64,000 nt of DNA from Neopusillimonas aromaticivorans (GCF_030344915.1 NZ_CP128233.1:310001-374000), one strand, 5' to 3'. Positions 42,569 through 53,410 are shown, counted from the stretch's first letter. A program made the numbers and translations. Notes: generated by a model not told the origin, from the letters alone.

Positions 42569-43543
42569 TTACTCGAAACGAACCCGGGGTCAACCAGGGT
42601 GTAAGAAATATCAGCCAGCAGGAGCCCCACGATGTAAAGCGCCGAACCCAGGAACACCATCGCCCGAACCACCGAAAAATCCTGCGCATTGATGGCGTCT
42701 ATCGTGTAACTGCCCAGACCCGGTATACCGAAAAAGGATTCCGCAATGAGACTACCCATGAACAGCAAAGGAATAGCCGAGACAGTACCGGTCAAGATCG
42801 GCAACGACGCATTACGCAGGACGTGGCGAAACAGCACAACGCGTTCCGACAAGCCCTTGGCCCGCGCCGTGCGCACATAATCTTTACCGATTTCCTCAAG
42901 AAACAGCGTACGGTAAAAACGGGCCTCGCTACCCAGCCCGGAAATCACGGCCACCAGTACCGGCAAAATCAAAAACCGCAGGCTGTCCCAGCCATCGATG
43001 AACCCGGAATATGGCACCCAGCGCAGCACTTTGGCAAACAGCCATTGCCCGGCGATAATGTAAAACAGCCCCGAAATCGACAGCATGAGCACGCAGAGCA
43101 CGACCCCGGCGAAATCTAGCCGGGTCGCCCTGAAGAACACCAGCAGCAACGCGAACGACACACTGGCCAGCAGACCCAGAACAAAACTGGGCAAGGCCAG
43201 GGCAAGACTGGGGCCCATGCGTTGCCTGATCTCATAGCTAATGTCGCGCCCGGCATCAGAAAAACCAAAATCAAACCGGAGCAACGGCACTGATCGTTCG
43301 TAAAAAATGGTGTCCATCAACGCCGCAGCACCCGGTTGTGCACCGTTGTAAAACAAAGGCTTGTCATACCCGCGGTCGGCTTTCCACTTTTCAATGGCTT
43401 CAGTGTCGACGCGCTGACCGCCAATGGCCAAACGGGCCATGTCATCGGGGGTATTGACTGCAAAAAAGCACGAACGTCAGGATATTGACACCCACCAGCA
43501 CGGCTACGCCGTAAAACAGACGCCGGATAATATAGGCCGTCAT
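42569..43543 (-). CDS. Peptide ABC transporter permease 1 (DppB/YejB-like), frameshifted in this sequence
   Basis: Inner-membrane permease of about 325 residues with about six helices: MTAYIIRRLFYGVAVLVGVN at the start, MGPSLALALPSFVLGLLASV, and the EAA loop GKDYVRTARAKGLSERVVLF followed by RHVLRNASLPI. It ends SYTLVDPRVRFE after repair of the G-run 42586-42589; as read, the stop is lost and the chain continues into permease 2. A missing base in the A-run 43462-43467 breaks the N-terminus (repair: FVLFFAVNTPDDMARLAIGG). Its ATG at 43543 overlaps the TGA of the substrate-binding protein gene (ATGA). Confidence 0.88.
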
Positions 43544-45839
43544 GGCGTGTCCCCCAGCGCAGTCTTGCGCTCGCGGCGTTGCACTACACACCACGCCGGG
43601 TATATCGCCACCACCACCAGCCCCAGCAGCACCCACAACGGCCACCAGAGCGGCGTATTCCATAGGGCGACGCTATGGGCCCGCTGCTGCGGGTCGATTT
43701 TCAGATATTGCAAGGTGTTGCGTACCATTTGTGTCGGCTGGGCATTGCCCACCCAGGCCTGATATGCCCCCGGAATACGGATAAAACCCGAACATCCAGG
43801 GGATGTCGTGTTGGACAATGTCAATCATTTCACGCACCACCTGCTCTTTTTCGGAGCCTTCATCAAGAAACCGCATTTTTCTGAACAGGGCATCGTAATG
43901 AGGGTTCTGGTAGTTGGACGCGTTCTCGCCCCCGGTTTTGGCCTTGGCGTTTTCACCGTACAAAAGGAACAGGAAATTCTCGGCATCGGGGTAATCAGCG
44001 ATCCAGCCCCACATGAACATCTGGGCCACGCCCTGCCGCATTTTGTCCTGAAAGCGGTTGTAATCAGTAGCACGTATTTCCAGCTCGACATTCAAGGCTT
44101 TGAGCTGGCGACGCATCCAGTCCAGGGTCGGGCTCGAACCCAACCCGCCAGCCGAGTCAAAATGAAGGATCAGGGGTTCACCTGTATTGGCATGACGACC
44201 ATCAGGGTAACCGGCCTCAGCCAGCAAGCGTCGTGCTTCATCAAGCGAACGACGCACGGCACGGCCGTCTTCCCACCGATAAACCTGGTGATTCAAGCCC
44301 TGCGGCAACGGCTCGTAACCCGCGACCCCCGGCGGCAACGGGCCCTGTGCAACCTGGGCCTGATCGTTCAGGAAGATTGACACAAACTGTTCCCAGTTGA
44401 AGGCGATGCTGATGGCCTGTCGCAACTTGCGATTTTTTCCTGCTGCTCAGGCGTATCCCCATGACCAACCACAGGATCGAGCCAGTTGAAACCCAGATAG
44501 GTAATTTGCGCCGCAGTCGACGTCAGCAATTGCAAGCCACGATCCGCATAAAGCTCGGCTTTTTCTGCCGAATCGGTGGCGGCGACACGCATGGCGACCC
44601 CGTAATCACCGCCATCAGCCTCGGGAATGTCGTAATACCCCTGCAAAAACTTGCCCATCAGCGGTACGCTTTCTTTTCAAGGGCAAACTCAATACGATCA
44701 ATGAACGGCGTCATTTTGCCGCAGTCTGCCAGCAACCCTTTGGCCTGATCGTCAGGCGTACCTTCACACGGATAGGGTTCACCACGGAAGTTCGGGTTGC
44801 GGGCCATGACATGACGCCGGTTCTGGATGGACTCGACCATCATGTAAGCCCCTGTGCCTACGGGCCAGGTATTCAGTGACAGATTGCGCTGGGCCATGCC
44901 CGGTTGCTGATAGAACCGGTCAGCTTCCCAAGGCACCGGGGCAGTGAACGTCATGGCCAGCCAATAGCGGAACTGCGGATACTTACCATTGACACGAATT
45001 CTGAGGGTGTGGTCATCCAGCGCCTGCACACCGTCAAACGCATGATCGCGCAAATCCAGCCACGCCGGTAGGCCCTGACTGGCTGCCGGGCCGGCGCCTG
45101 CATGTGCAAGACCAGCGCCAGCGTCTGCAAGACCCGACGTTGCGCTTTTCAGCTCGGCATCAACCTGCTTGAGCCGTTCAGCATACTCGCGCAGGCCCTG
45201 GATATGTGACGACAGTACACCAAACGCCGGGGACACCACACGCGGGCTGGCCAGCCGACGAATCGCGTACACATAGTCGTGAGCCGTGAGGGCGCGCGTG
45301 CCGGTCTGGGGAAAGTCAGGAATGGCATAACGGTTCTCAAGGCCGTCTGGCGGCAGCGGCCAATAGGTGTAACTGCCGTCTGGGTTGCGTGCAAATGCCG
45401 GATGCGGCTGAAACAGGATGCCCGGCTTGATGCGGATGTCATACACGCTGTAGGCAATGTCTTCACCGGAAGCATCGTCGGGTAACGGCTGATCATTGCG
45501 GCCAAAATACACCGGGGGCCACTTCCTGCGCCGCGCGGGGCACCAGCGCATAGGGACGTTTCAGGTAATGATACCCGTACAACGGCTCGTAGATGGAATA
45601 GGTGAACGGCGACTCGTCACTGGAATAGGAACTGGCCGGATCGAGATACTTGGGCGATCGCTGGGCGAAGGCCGTGTGCAAGACATTTTGCGCCATACTC
45701 TGATCGGGATAGGGGCTGTTCACGGGTTCCCGGAACAGCCAGCCAGCACCACAGCACCAGCCGCCACCAATCGCCTGGCCCAGCGCCTGAACACGCCACG
45801 GTACCCGGGCGTACCCGACCCGGTTAAGATATTGCCCAT
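43540..45839 (-). CDS. Peptide ABC transporter substrate-binding lipoprotein with C-terminal membrane anchor, frameshifted in this sequence
   Basis: Family 5 solute-binding protein, about 765 residues after repair. The N-terminus is a lipoprotein signal: FRRWARRLVAAGAVVLAGCSG. The body carries DESPFTYSIYEPLYGYHYLK, the family signature region, and DYPDAENFLFLLYG. Unusually, the C-terminus is a membrane helix, PLWWPLWVLLGLVVVAIYPA, ending in a basic tail. Five breaks: 45724-45726, 45514-45518 (here one base too many or two too few), 44674-44677, 44433-44438, 43767-43771. ATG 45839 leaves only 15 nt to the divergent DUF423 start; GTG 45794 is an alternative start that leaves room for a promoter. 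Confidence 0.85.
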
Positions 45840-45854
45840 CTCTGGAGAAGAACC

Positions 45855-46229
45855 ATGAATGACCGTCATTTCGTAGTAATTGCCGCACTGACCCTGATGG
45901 TTGGCGTTGGTGCCGGCGCGTTTGGCGCTCACGGCCTGAAAGCCATGTTATCGACTGATATGCTGGCCATATGGCAGACTGCCGTACTTTATCAGATGAT
46001 TCATGGACTGGGCATCCTGGGCATTGCCGCTTTACTGGGGCACCGGTCCGACACCCGGCTGGTGACGGCCGGTCTGCTGATGTTTGCCGGCATTGTGATT
46101 TTCAGCGGCAGCCTTTATATACTGGCGTTAACCGGCATTCGTAGCCTGGGTGCCATCACCCCCATTGGCGGGGTTGCCTTCATTGCGGGATGGGCCGTTC
46201 TGGCATGGGCCGCGTGGCGTACGCGCTGA
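45855..46229 (+). CDS. DUF423 family small membrane protein
   Basis: Conserved inner-membrane protein (YwdK/YgdD-like), 124 residues, intact, about four helices. Family motif GVGAGAFGAHGLKAML follows the first helix; AVLYQMIHGLGIL and ITPIGGVAFIAGWAVLAWAA are also typical. GGAGA precedes the ATG. Function unknown. Divergent from the peptide transporter operon. Confidence 0.9.
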   Translation: MNDRHFVVIAALTLMVGVGAGAFGAHGLKAMLSTDMLAIWQTAVLYQMIHGLGILGIAALLGHRSDTRLVTAGLLMFAGIVIFSGSLYILALTGIRSLGAITPIGGVAFIAGWAVLAWAAWRTR

Positions 46230-46388
46230 ACTTCAGGGCATCGCCGCCAACACGGCGAAGAGCATCCCCGGTCACAGAATACGAACCGATAGCGAGCCCC
46301 CACACGGCCCCTTCTGTAAACAATCACCCCGTTCCGGAGTGTCCTGACGGCACCTCAGGAACACCGACAAGAACAAGGAGCACACCCC

Positions 46389-47415
46389 ATGAATCCTGTT
46401 GTGAATCTCGATGACTACATCAAAGCATTGCCCAAAACCGAATTGCACGTACACATCGAAGGCACGCTTGAGCCCGAACTGATTTTTGAACTGGCCCAAC
46501 GCAACAACGTCAGCCTGCCCTATGCGTCGGTACAGGCGCTGCGCGAGGCCTACGCCTTTACCAACCTGCAATCCTTCCTGGACCTTTACTACGCCGGTGC
46601 CAGCGTCCTGATTACCGAGCAAGACTTTTACGATATGACCATGGCCTACCTGCAGCGTGCCCACGCCGACGGTGTCTGCCATGCCGAAATCATGTTCGAC
46701 CCGCAAACCCATACCGAGCGGGGCATTGCCATTGAAACCGTTTTTTCCGGCATTGCACGTGCTGTGCGTGACATGCAGGCCCGAACCGGCCTCACCAGCT
46801 ACCTGCTCATGAGTTTTTTGCGGCACTTGTCTGAAGAGGCTGCATTTGAAACGCTGAACGCCGCCCTGCCCTTGCGCGAGGCCTACGACGACATCTGGGT
46901 AGGCATCGGCCTGGACTCCTCCGAACTCGGGAACCCCCTGAAAAATTTGCCCGGGTTTTTGAGCGCTGCCGCGAACTGGGCTTCCGTCTGGTGGCGCACG
47001 CCGGCGAAGAAGGCCCCGCACACTACGTACGTGACGCCCTTGACGTGCTGCACGCCGAGCGCATCGACCACGGCGTGCGCAGCGCCGACGACCCGGCACT
47101 GGTACAACGCCTGATTGAGGAACAGATTCCACTGACGGTCTGCCCGCTGTCAAACCTTAAACTGTGCGTGGTTGACGACCTGGCCAAACACAATCTGGCC
47201 GACTTTTACGCCAGGGCGTTCTGGTCACCATCAATGCCGACGACCCCGCCTATTTTGGCGGGTATGTCGCCGACAACTACCTGGCGGTGGCCAAGGCCCT
47301 GAAACTGTCACGCAACGAACTGGCCCAACTGGCCGACAACAGCATCATTGCCTCGTTCCTGCCCATCGGGCGCAAGGCCGCGCTACGCGCCCGGGTTCGG
47401 GCCATCGCGCAATAG
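46389..47415 (+). CDS. Adenine deaminase, adenosine-deaminase superfamily, frameshifted in this sequence
   Basis: Zinc amidohydrolase-fold enzyme, about 342 residues after repair. Metal and catalytic residues: LPKTELHVHIEGTLEP (HxH), VAHAGEEGPAHYV (His, Glu), RIDHGVRS (His) and INADDPAYFGGYV (Asp-Asp). The motifs LDLYYAGASVLITEQDFYD and EIMFDPQTHTERGI closely resemble the adenine-specific subfamily represented by Pseudomonas aeruginosa PA0148, rather than true adenosine deaminase. Breaks: C-run 46934-46938 (restores GNPPEKFARVFERCREL) and GGG 47214-47216 (restores DFYARGVLVTINADD). AAGGAG lies at 46374-46379. Confidence 0.85.
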
Positions 47416-47482
47416 GGATGACGGGGCAGCCCCTGCCGTCATTCCGGGGGCTTCGTCCCAGTCAAGCCACTGAACGGGGTTC

Positions 47483-49207
47483 TCATCCAGATACCCGTTG
47501 ACTGCACTGGCCTATGGTCGGAAAGAAATGGTCTTGTTCAAACTGGGATAACACCCCCAGTTCTTTCAATTCGTCTTTAACCGGGTCTTTCATTTCGGCA
47601 AACGCCAACACCACACCATCGGTATCCAGCCTTTTTTAAGCTCCAGCAAAGCATCGGCCGCCGTGACATCAACGCTGGTTACCGGCTCTGCGGCCACGAC
47701 AATCCAGCGTGTCGGCGTTGGCGCCCCATGCACAGCGTCCAGAATCCGGTTGGAAAACAACTCGGCATTGGCAAAAAACAGCGGCGCATCCCAGCGGAAC
47801 AACACCAGACCAGGAATACGACGCCCATGCGGGTAACGGGTAATGTCGTGATACCCCTTCAAGCCGTCGACCCTGGACAGAATGGCCGAGTACGGACGCC
47901 AGCTTTCCCACACAAAAGCGATCAGGGCAACCACTACCGCCAACCCGATGCCCTCGATGGTGCCAAACACGATGACACCGGCCGAACACCCTACCGACAG
48001 CCAGAACTCGGCCTGGCGCATGCGATAAATACGCACCAGGCTTTTGAGATCCATCAGACCCACCATTGACGCAATGACAACGGCGGCCAGCACGGTATCG
48101 GGCAGGCTCTTGAGCAATTCGGGCCCGAAGACCAGCAAAAACAGCACCGCAATCGCACCCACCACACAGGCTAATTGGGTTTTCGCCCCGGCCGCGTCGG
48201 CCACTGGCGTTCGTGATGCGCTGCTGCTGATCGGAAAGCCCTGAAAAAGCCGGTTGCGAGATTGGCCGCCCCGAGCGCAATCATTTCTTTGTCCGGATTA
48301 ACCGGATCGCCGGTTTTCATGGCATATGTACGCGACAAAACGCTGGTTTCAGAAAATGCCAACACTGCCGCCACCGCGCCCCCAATGACAACCTGTACCA
48401 CATCTGACAGGGGATGACCGGTAAAGTGAACGCCGGAAACCCTTGGGGCAGCACACCCAACACGGCCACCCCGAAACGGTCAAGCTCAAAATAACCGACG
48501 GCCAGTGTCGTGAGCACTACGGCGACCAGAATGCCGGAAACACGGCGGTTAGAACGCATCAACGCAATAATCGCCAGGGCCGCAACGCCAATGGCCAAGG
48601 TTGGCCAATGCGTCTTGCCCTGCGCCAGCCCCTGCAAGAACCCAATGAATTTTTCGATAATGCTGTCACCCTCAACCTTGAAACCAAACAGTTTGGGCGC
48701 CTGACTGATCATCACGACCAGGGCAATGCCGTTCATGTACCCATAACGAATTGGTTTGGACAGCAAATCGGTAATAAAACCCAGTTTGACAAAGCCTGCC
48801 AGCAATGACGCGATACCCGCTGCAATCGACATGGCCCCCGCAAGCAATACGGCCTTGGCAGGATCGCCGCCCGACAACGGCACAACCACAGCGAAGATAA
48901 CCGCCGCCAGCGCCGAGTCGGGTCCGAGCACCAGAATACGACTGGGACCAAACAGGGCATAAGCAAACAACGGAATAACCGTGGCATACAACCCGTAGAC
49001 ACCTGGCAGGCCCGCCGCCACCGAATACGCAATACCCACAGGAACCAGAATCGTGACCAACACAAGGCCGGCCACAATATCGTCTTTCAACCATTGGGGG
49101 TTGTAATGCCGCAAGGTATGAAGACCCGGCATCCAGTACTCAAGGCCCGATGAACAAGAGGCCTGTTGCGCAGGCAACCCCTGCCTGGAATCTGTCTGTT
49201 CAGTCAT
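47483..49207 (-). CDS. SulP family anion transporter with STAS domain, frameshifted in this sequence
   Basis: SLC26/SulP inner-membrane transporter (sulfate, bicarbonate or dicarboxylate; substrate not predictable). About 575 residues after repair. N-terminal signature: LKDDIVAGLVLVTILVPVGI, AGLPGVYGLYATVIPLFAYA and LFGPSRILVLGPDSALAAVI. A C-terminal STAS domain runs from about residue 450 (GLVLFRWDAPLFFANAELF) to ADALLELKKRLDTDGVVLAF. Breaks: G-run 48410-48413, A-run 48244-48248 (restores TGFFQGFPISSSASRT) and T-run 47632-47637; the repaired stop is at 47483. Convergent with the deaminase gene. Confidence 0.88.
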
Positions 49208-49252
49208 TTTTATCCTTATTCTTTTACCCTTGCCTTGCCAACACCATTTGAA

Positions 49253-50400
49253 TCAGTATGGACGCAGGATACTGGAATCAACCTTCTTGATATCGTTATG
49301 TCCGCAAAAAGCCATCGTAATATCCAGCTCTTTGGCAATAATCTCGAGACAGCGGGTTACCCCCGCTTCGCCGGCGGCCCCCAGCCCGTATAAAAATGAC
49401 CTGCCGATCAGGGTGCCCTTTGCGCCAAGGGCGATAGCCCGCAAGACATCCTGCCCCGAACGGATACCGCTATCCATCCAGACTTCGGTTCGATTCCCGA
49501 TGGCATCCACAATTTCAGGCAAGATACTGATCGGGGACGGTGCGCCATCCAGTTGACGCCCGCCATGATTCGAGACCACGATCGCATCAGCCCCTGCATC
49601 GGCAGCCGCCAGCGCATCCTCGACCTCCATCACACCCTTGAGCACCAACTTTCCGCCCCACAGGTCTTTAATGCGCTTGATGTCATCCCAATTGAGACGC
49701 GGATCAAATTGCTCGGCAGTCCAGGCTCCAAGCGACGAAACATCGGTTACCCCTTGGCATGACCGACGATATTACGGAATGTGCGCCGATGCGTCTGGGC
49801 CATGCCCAGGCACCATTGCGGCTTGGTCGCCAGATTCAAAAGATTGCGCAACGTGGGTTTGGGCGGTGCAGTCAGCCCATTCTTGATGTCCTTGTGACGC
49901 TGACCCATGACCTGCAAGTCCAGCGTCACCACCAACGCAGAACACTGCGCTGCCTGTGCACGCTGGATCAGGCTTTTCATGAAATCTTTGTCGCGCATCA
50001 CATACAGCTGGAACCAGAACGGGGCCTGAGTGAACCCGGCGACATCCTCAATCGAACAAATGCTCATGGTGGACAGGGTGAACGGTACGCCAAAACGATG
50101 CGCCGCACGCGCGGCAAGCATTTCACCGTTGGCATGCACCATGCCCGTGAGTCCGGTAGGGGCAATCGCCACCGGCATGGCCACGTCTTGCCCCAGCAGC
50201 GTCGTACGAAGCGACCGATGTTCGATATCGACCGCGACACGCTGCCGGAACTGCAAACGCTGGAAGTCTGCCTCGTTGGCGCGCAGAGTGCTTTCGGTCC
50301 AGGACCCCGACGCCACATAATCGTAGAACATGCCCGGCACACGCCGCTTCGCGGCACGGTGCAAATCTTCCACACACGTCAGTTTCGACAAATCAGCCAC
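49253..50400 (-). CDS. lldD: FMN-dependent alpha-hydroxy-acid dehydrogenase (L-lactate dehydrogenase type), frameshifted in this sequence
   Basis: Oxidises an L-2-hydroxy acid, probably L-lactate, feeding electrons to quinones. About 382 residues from GTG 50400, which has AGGAGA 6 nt upstream. PGMFYDYVASGSWTEST, MPVAIAPTGLTGMVHANGEM, the catalytic His in VVSNHGGRQLDGAPS and the FMN-phosphate loop MDSGIRSGQDVLRAIALGA are clear. A missing C in 49750-49753 breaks the frame; repair gives VGHAKGVTDVSSLGAW. Lactate versus mandelate or glycolate specificity is not settled by sequence. It lies 45 nt upstream of the SulP gene on the same strand. Confidence 0.88.
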
Positions 50401-50803
50401 GACAGTTCTCCTGGATGCGATGTGCGCCCTGCCCTGCGACAACACCGCAAGGCCGCATGACGCGTCAACAAAACGCACCCGTTAAATGAGGTAAATAATG
50501 AATCCAGGTGCAATTATAGGAAGGCCGTGTCTTTTACGCGGCAGACAACGTGAAACGGATGAGTTTTTTTGAATGATTGCCTGCCCTGTTTGTTAAGCAA
50601 ACCTATTCTTTTACATCGCGGCAGACCTGTTTTTCACATTATGGTGGCACTTTTCATATTTTCCGTGTTATAGTTGCGGCCTTCGCGAAACAACGTCGAT
50701 GTAAAAAACCTGCCGCACAACGGTTAGGGGCCCAGAAAAAACAAAATTTTTTCAGGCCTACATGACACACAAAAAAGTTGTGTTATAGTTTCGCTTCTTT
50801 ACA
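50401..50803. other. AT-rich intergenic region upstream of tRNA-Arg
   Basis: About 400 nt without a coding frame. It contains two copies of GTGTTATAGTT (50665-50675 and 50780-50790); the second is the likely -10 region of tRNA-Arg. Between them is an inverted repeat, GGCCCAGAAAAAA with TTTTTTCAGGCC (about 50728-50758). The first copy plus that hairpin could bound a short transcript of about 80 nt. Confidence 0.4.
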
Positions 50804-50880
50804 GCGGCTGTAGCTCAGTTGGATAGAGTACTTGGCTACGAACCAAGGGGTCGTGGGTTCGAATCCTGCCAGCCGCGCCA
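50804..50880 (+). tRNA. tRNA-Arg (ACG)
   Basis: 77-nt cloverleaf with encoded CCA. Anticodon stem CTTGG/CCAAG around loop CTACGAA (50836-50842), so the anticodon is ACG (50838-50840). Acceptor arms GCGGCTG and CAGCCGC pair fully; T-loop GGTTCGAATCC. Likely promoter -10 TATAGT at 50784-50789. Confidence 0.95.
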
Positions 50881-50886
50881 GAATAC

Positions 50887-50919
50887 AGGGGCTTCCGAAA
50901 AACTTCGGAAGCCCCTTTT
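50887..50919 (+). terminator. Terminator of tRNA-Arg
   Basis: Stem AGGGGCTTCCGAA / TTCGGAAGCCCCTT around a short A-rich loop, followed by TTTGGTTTTTG. Confidence 0.9.
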
Positions 50920-50980
50920 GGTTTTTGTTGATTTTAAAAAATATTCGGGCTTCACCTCATTATCGGGAGCTGCACATTAA

Positions 50981-51117
50981 TCAGACACGGTGAGTCTCGC
51001 CGTTCCAACCGCACTGTGCCAAGACCCGCATGCGGTAATTTTTAAAGTTCCTAAACCCATCCGCACGGCGTGAGAGCATTTCCATTTGCCACTGCAAGAT
51101 CGTAGATTCACTACCGC
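50981..51117 (-). pseudogene. Transposase C-terminal remnant, probably ISL3 family
   Basis: The minus-strand frame is open up to the response-regulator stop codon and reads LQWQMEMLSRRADGFRNFKN, then YRMRVLAQCGWNGETHRV and a TGA at 50981-50983. The GFRNFxNYRxRV pattern is typical of ISL3-type transposase C-termini. Only about 40 residues remain, with no start and no upstream catalytic part, so the element is dead. GGGCTTCACCTC and following bases (about 50947-50976) could be the old terminal repeat. It lies between tRNA-Arg and the two-component system. Confidence 0.6.
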
Positions 51118-51729
51118 TCAGTGTAAATGGTCTTTCAGTTTTCGCATCAATTCCGGTACGGTCTTGATCTGCATTTTCCGCAAAATATTGGCCCGATGAA
51201 CATCTACCGTCTTGGGACTCAGCTCAAGCAGGCGTGCAGCCTCTTTACTGGTGTACCCCTTCAGCAAGGCTTCCAGGACCTCTGCTTCCCGGGCAGACAG
51301 CAACCCAAGCAAGTGCTGTACGTGAGCACGATGGGCATTCTGACTGAAACGATCCTGAGCTTCTCGCAGCAATCGATTGGACACATCCAGGAATTCTTGT
51401 GGATTGAACGGTTTTTGCAGAAAATCCATCGCCCCGTGCCGTATGGCAGTTACCGCCGCCGGCACATCGCCATGGGCTGACAGAAAGACAATGGGCACAT
51501 CAAGGCCCATCGACAACAAACGCTGCTGCACTTCCAGACCGCTGACCTTAGGCATGCGCAAATCGACGACACCACAAACAGGGTCGGTGGCCATCTGTAC
51601 GGCCTCGATGAACGCATCGGGGCTCTGAAATGCCTTACAACTGATATTGACCGACTCAAGCAACCAGACCAAAGCTTCGGTCACTTCCTTTTCGTCATCA
51701 AGTAAAAAAATACGCGCAAGCAGGCTCAT
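51118..51729 (-). CDS. FixJ/NarL-type response regulator
   Basis: 203 residues, intact. The receiver domain has acidic pair Asp11-Asp12, phospho-acceptor Asp56 (VVDLRMPKVSG), Ser84 and Lys106 (FLQKPFNP). A LuxR-type helix-turn-helix follows: LSAREAEVLEALLKGYTSKE then AARLLELSPKTVDVHRANIL. Its ATG overlaps the kinase stop (ATGA), so the pair is coupled. The divergent position from the carboxylase operon suggests that it activates it. FixJ, TodT and StyR-type regulators have the same architecture. Confidence 0.92.
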   Translation of the reverse strand: MSLLARIFLLDDEKEVTEALVWLLESVNISCKAFQSPDAFIEAVQMATDPVCGVVDLRMPKVSGLEVQQRLLSMGLDVPIVFLSAHGDVPAAVTAIRHGAMDFLQKPFNPQEFLDVSNRLLREAQDRFSQNAHRAHVQHLLGLLSAREAEVLEALLKGYTSKEAARLLELSPKTVDVHRANILRKMQIKTVPELMRKLKDHLH

Positions 51730-53368
51730 ATAGATATCAACCGTGGAAGTGTGACCCGAAAACTCGCTCCGTTCTCTTCATTTGAAAAACGTAATGAACC
51801 TCCACCGGACTCAACAATATTTCGACAAATTTTCAGGCCCATACCCAACCCGGATAATTTGGTTGTGAAATACGGATCGAACAATTTTTCAACCAGTTCA
51901 GGAGGAACGCCAGGACCATGGTCGCGAACTTCAATAAAGACCTGTTTCTCGGAAACAGCTCCGATCGAAACGGCAAGACGACGCACCGCCACAGGAAGAT
52001 TCGCCATTGCTTCAAGCGCATTCACAACAAGATTGACAATGACCTGCTGCACTTCGACATCGTTGGCATAAACATGCAAAGGCTCATCCGCGACAACCAC
52101 ATCGAGCTGGGCCTCTGTGAGCTTCAGATGCATGGCCAGCAGTCCAAGCGTATGATCCAGCACCGTTTTCAGATCAAGCACCTTCTGGTCAACCTTCCTG
52201 CGCGATACAAACCCCGGACGTTACCAATGATCTTGCTGGCACTATCAAGATGCAAAGCAATTTTGTCGATCGCCTCAAGCAGTTCGGGCTTGTCGTGTAA
52301 TTCGGTACCCAGACGGTGCCTGACCCCGCTGATATAGCTTTGGCATGCGTTCAATGGCTGGCCTAACTCGTGGGCCATGGCCGAAGCAATTTGCCCCATC
52401 AGTGATAACCGTGCTGCATGCGCCAGATGTTGCTGCTGCTCATGCTCGCGTTCACGCGCCCGTTTGATTTCCGTAACATCCTCGAAAGTGAAAATCGCCC
52501 CTAGTTCATGGCTAGCCAACGCCGTGGCAATCATGGAAAGTTCACGCAAGCCACCTGAATTTGACTGCCAGACCAGCGTACTTCGATCAATTTTCCGACG
52601 TTCGGATGGACGATGCTGTTGCACGAACTGTGCAAGTGACATAGTGGTTCCGTCTGGCTGAAGTACACGTGAAGTGTCGTTTAACAAATGCATAAGCTCT
52701 ATGCGCGACCTTGCTGCGGCAAGACTCTGTGTCGCCTGATTGATTTCAACAATCTCACCCTGGCGATTTGTAACAAGTACGCCAACCGGCAAATGACGAA
52801 AAAGCGCCCGATATTTTTCACGACTGGCCACCAAATCAAACTGCAAGGCCTGACGGCGCTCTACCTCGAGACGCAGCGCCTGATTGGTGCGCCTGAGATT
52901 CATTGTGCGACGCTCAATGATCTGCTCAAGCCTTTGATTGGTGCGCTTCAGCGCATCAACCGCGTTTCTTTGCTCTGTCACGTCCTGGACCACCCATACG
53001 GACGCCTCGTCTGAAGACGCGACATGCAACCGCTGGGCAGACATCAAGCACCAGATCAAGGAGCCATCTTTTCTGACCAATGGCCTTTCGATCGTAAAGT
53101 CATCGTTTTCGGCTTGCAAATCATAGCGCCGCAGGACTTCGTCGTAATCATCCTGACACGGATACAAAAACCGGGCCGTCTTCCCGCGAAAGTCACCCGG
53201 CAAATAGCCAAAAATGGAATGCATTCGTTCGTTGGACCAAACAAAGCGCCAGCCAACCATATAACTGATGCCGACAATCGTGCTGCTTAACAGTTTCTCG
53301 TAGGGAAATGCCTCACCAAGTAGGGAAAGGGATTCCAGCTCTTTCAGGGTATGTGCAAGTGAGGACAT
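51726..53368 (-). CDS. Soluble PAS-domain sensor histidine kinase, frameshifted in this sequence
   Basis: About 547 residues after repair, with no membrane segment or signal peptide, so it senses in the cytoplasm. PAS 1 spans about residues 25-135 (WSNERMHSIFGYLPGDFRGK, WVVQDVTEQRNAV); a coiled coil spans 135-180 (RTNQRLEQIIERRTMNLRRT); PAS 2 spans about 185-300 (KYRALFRHLPVGVLVTNRQG). The HisKA box is QIASAMAHELGQPLNACQSY with His333. HATPase: VIVNLVVNALEAM, VRDHGPGVPPELVEKLFDPY and LGMGLKICRNIVESGGG. A missing base in the C-run 52212-52215 breaks the frame after NVRG; repair gives FVSRRKVDQKVLDLKTVLDH. A PAS domain could bind an aromatic or ketone ligand, which is inference. Confidence 0.88.
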
Positions 53369-53410
53369 TGTCGTTATTTATGGTCAGGCCTTCATGCGGT
53401 CTTTTCATAG

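Noticed and set aside
46389..47415. Adenosine deaminase name (add)
   Set aside because: Sequence motifs fit the adenine deaminase subgroup better, so no add symbol was given.
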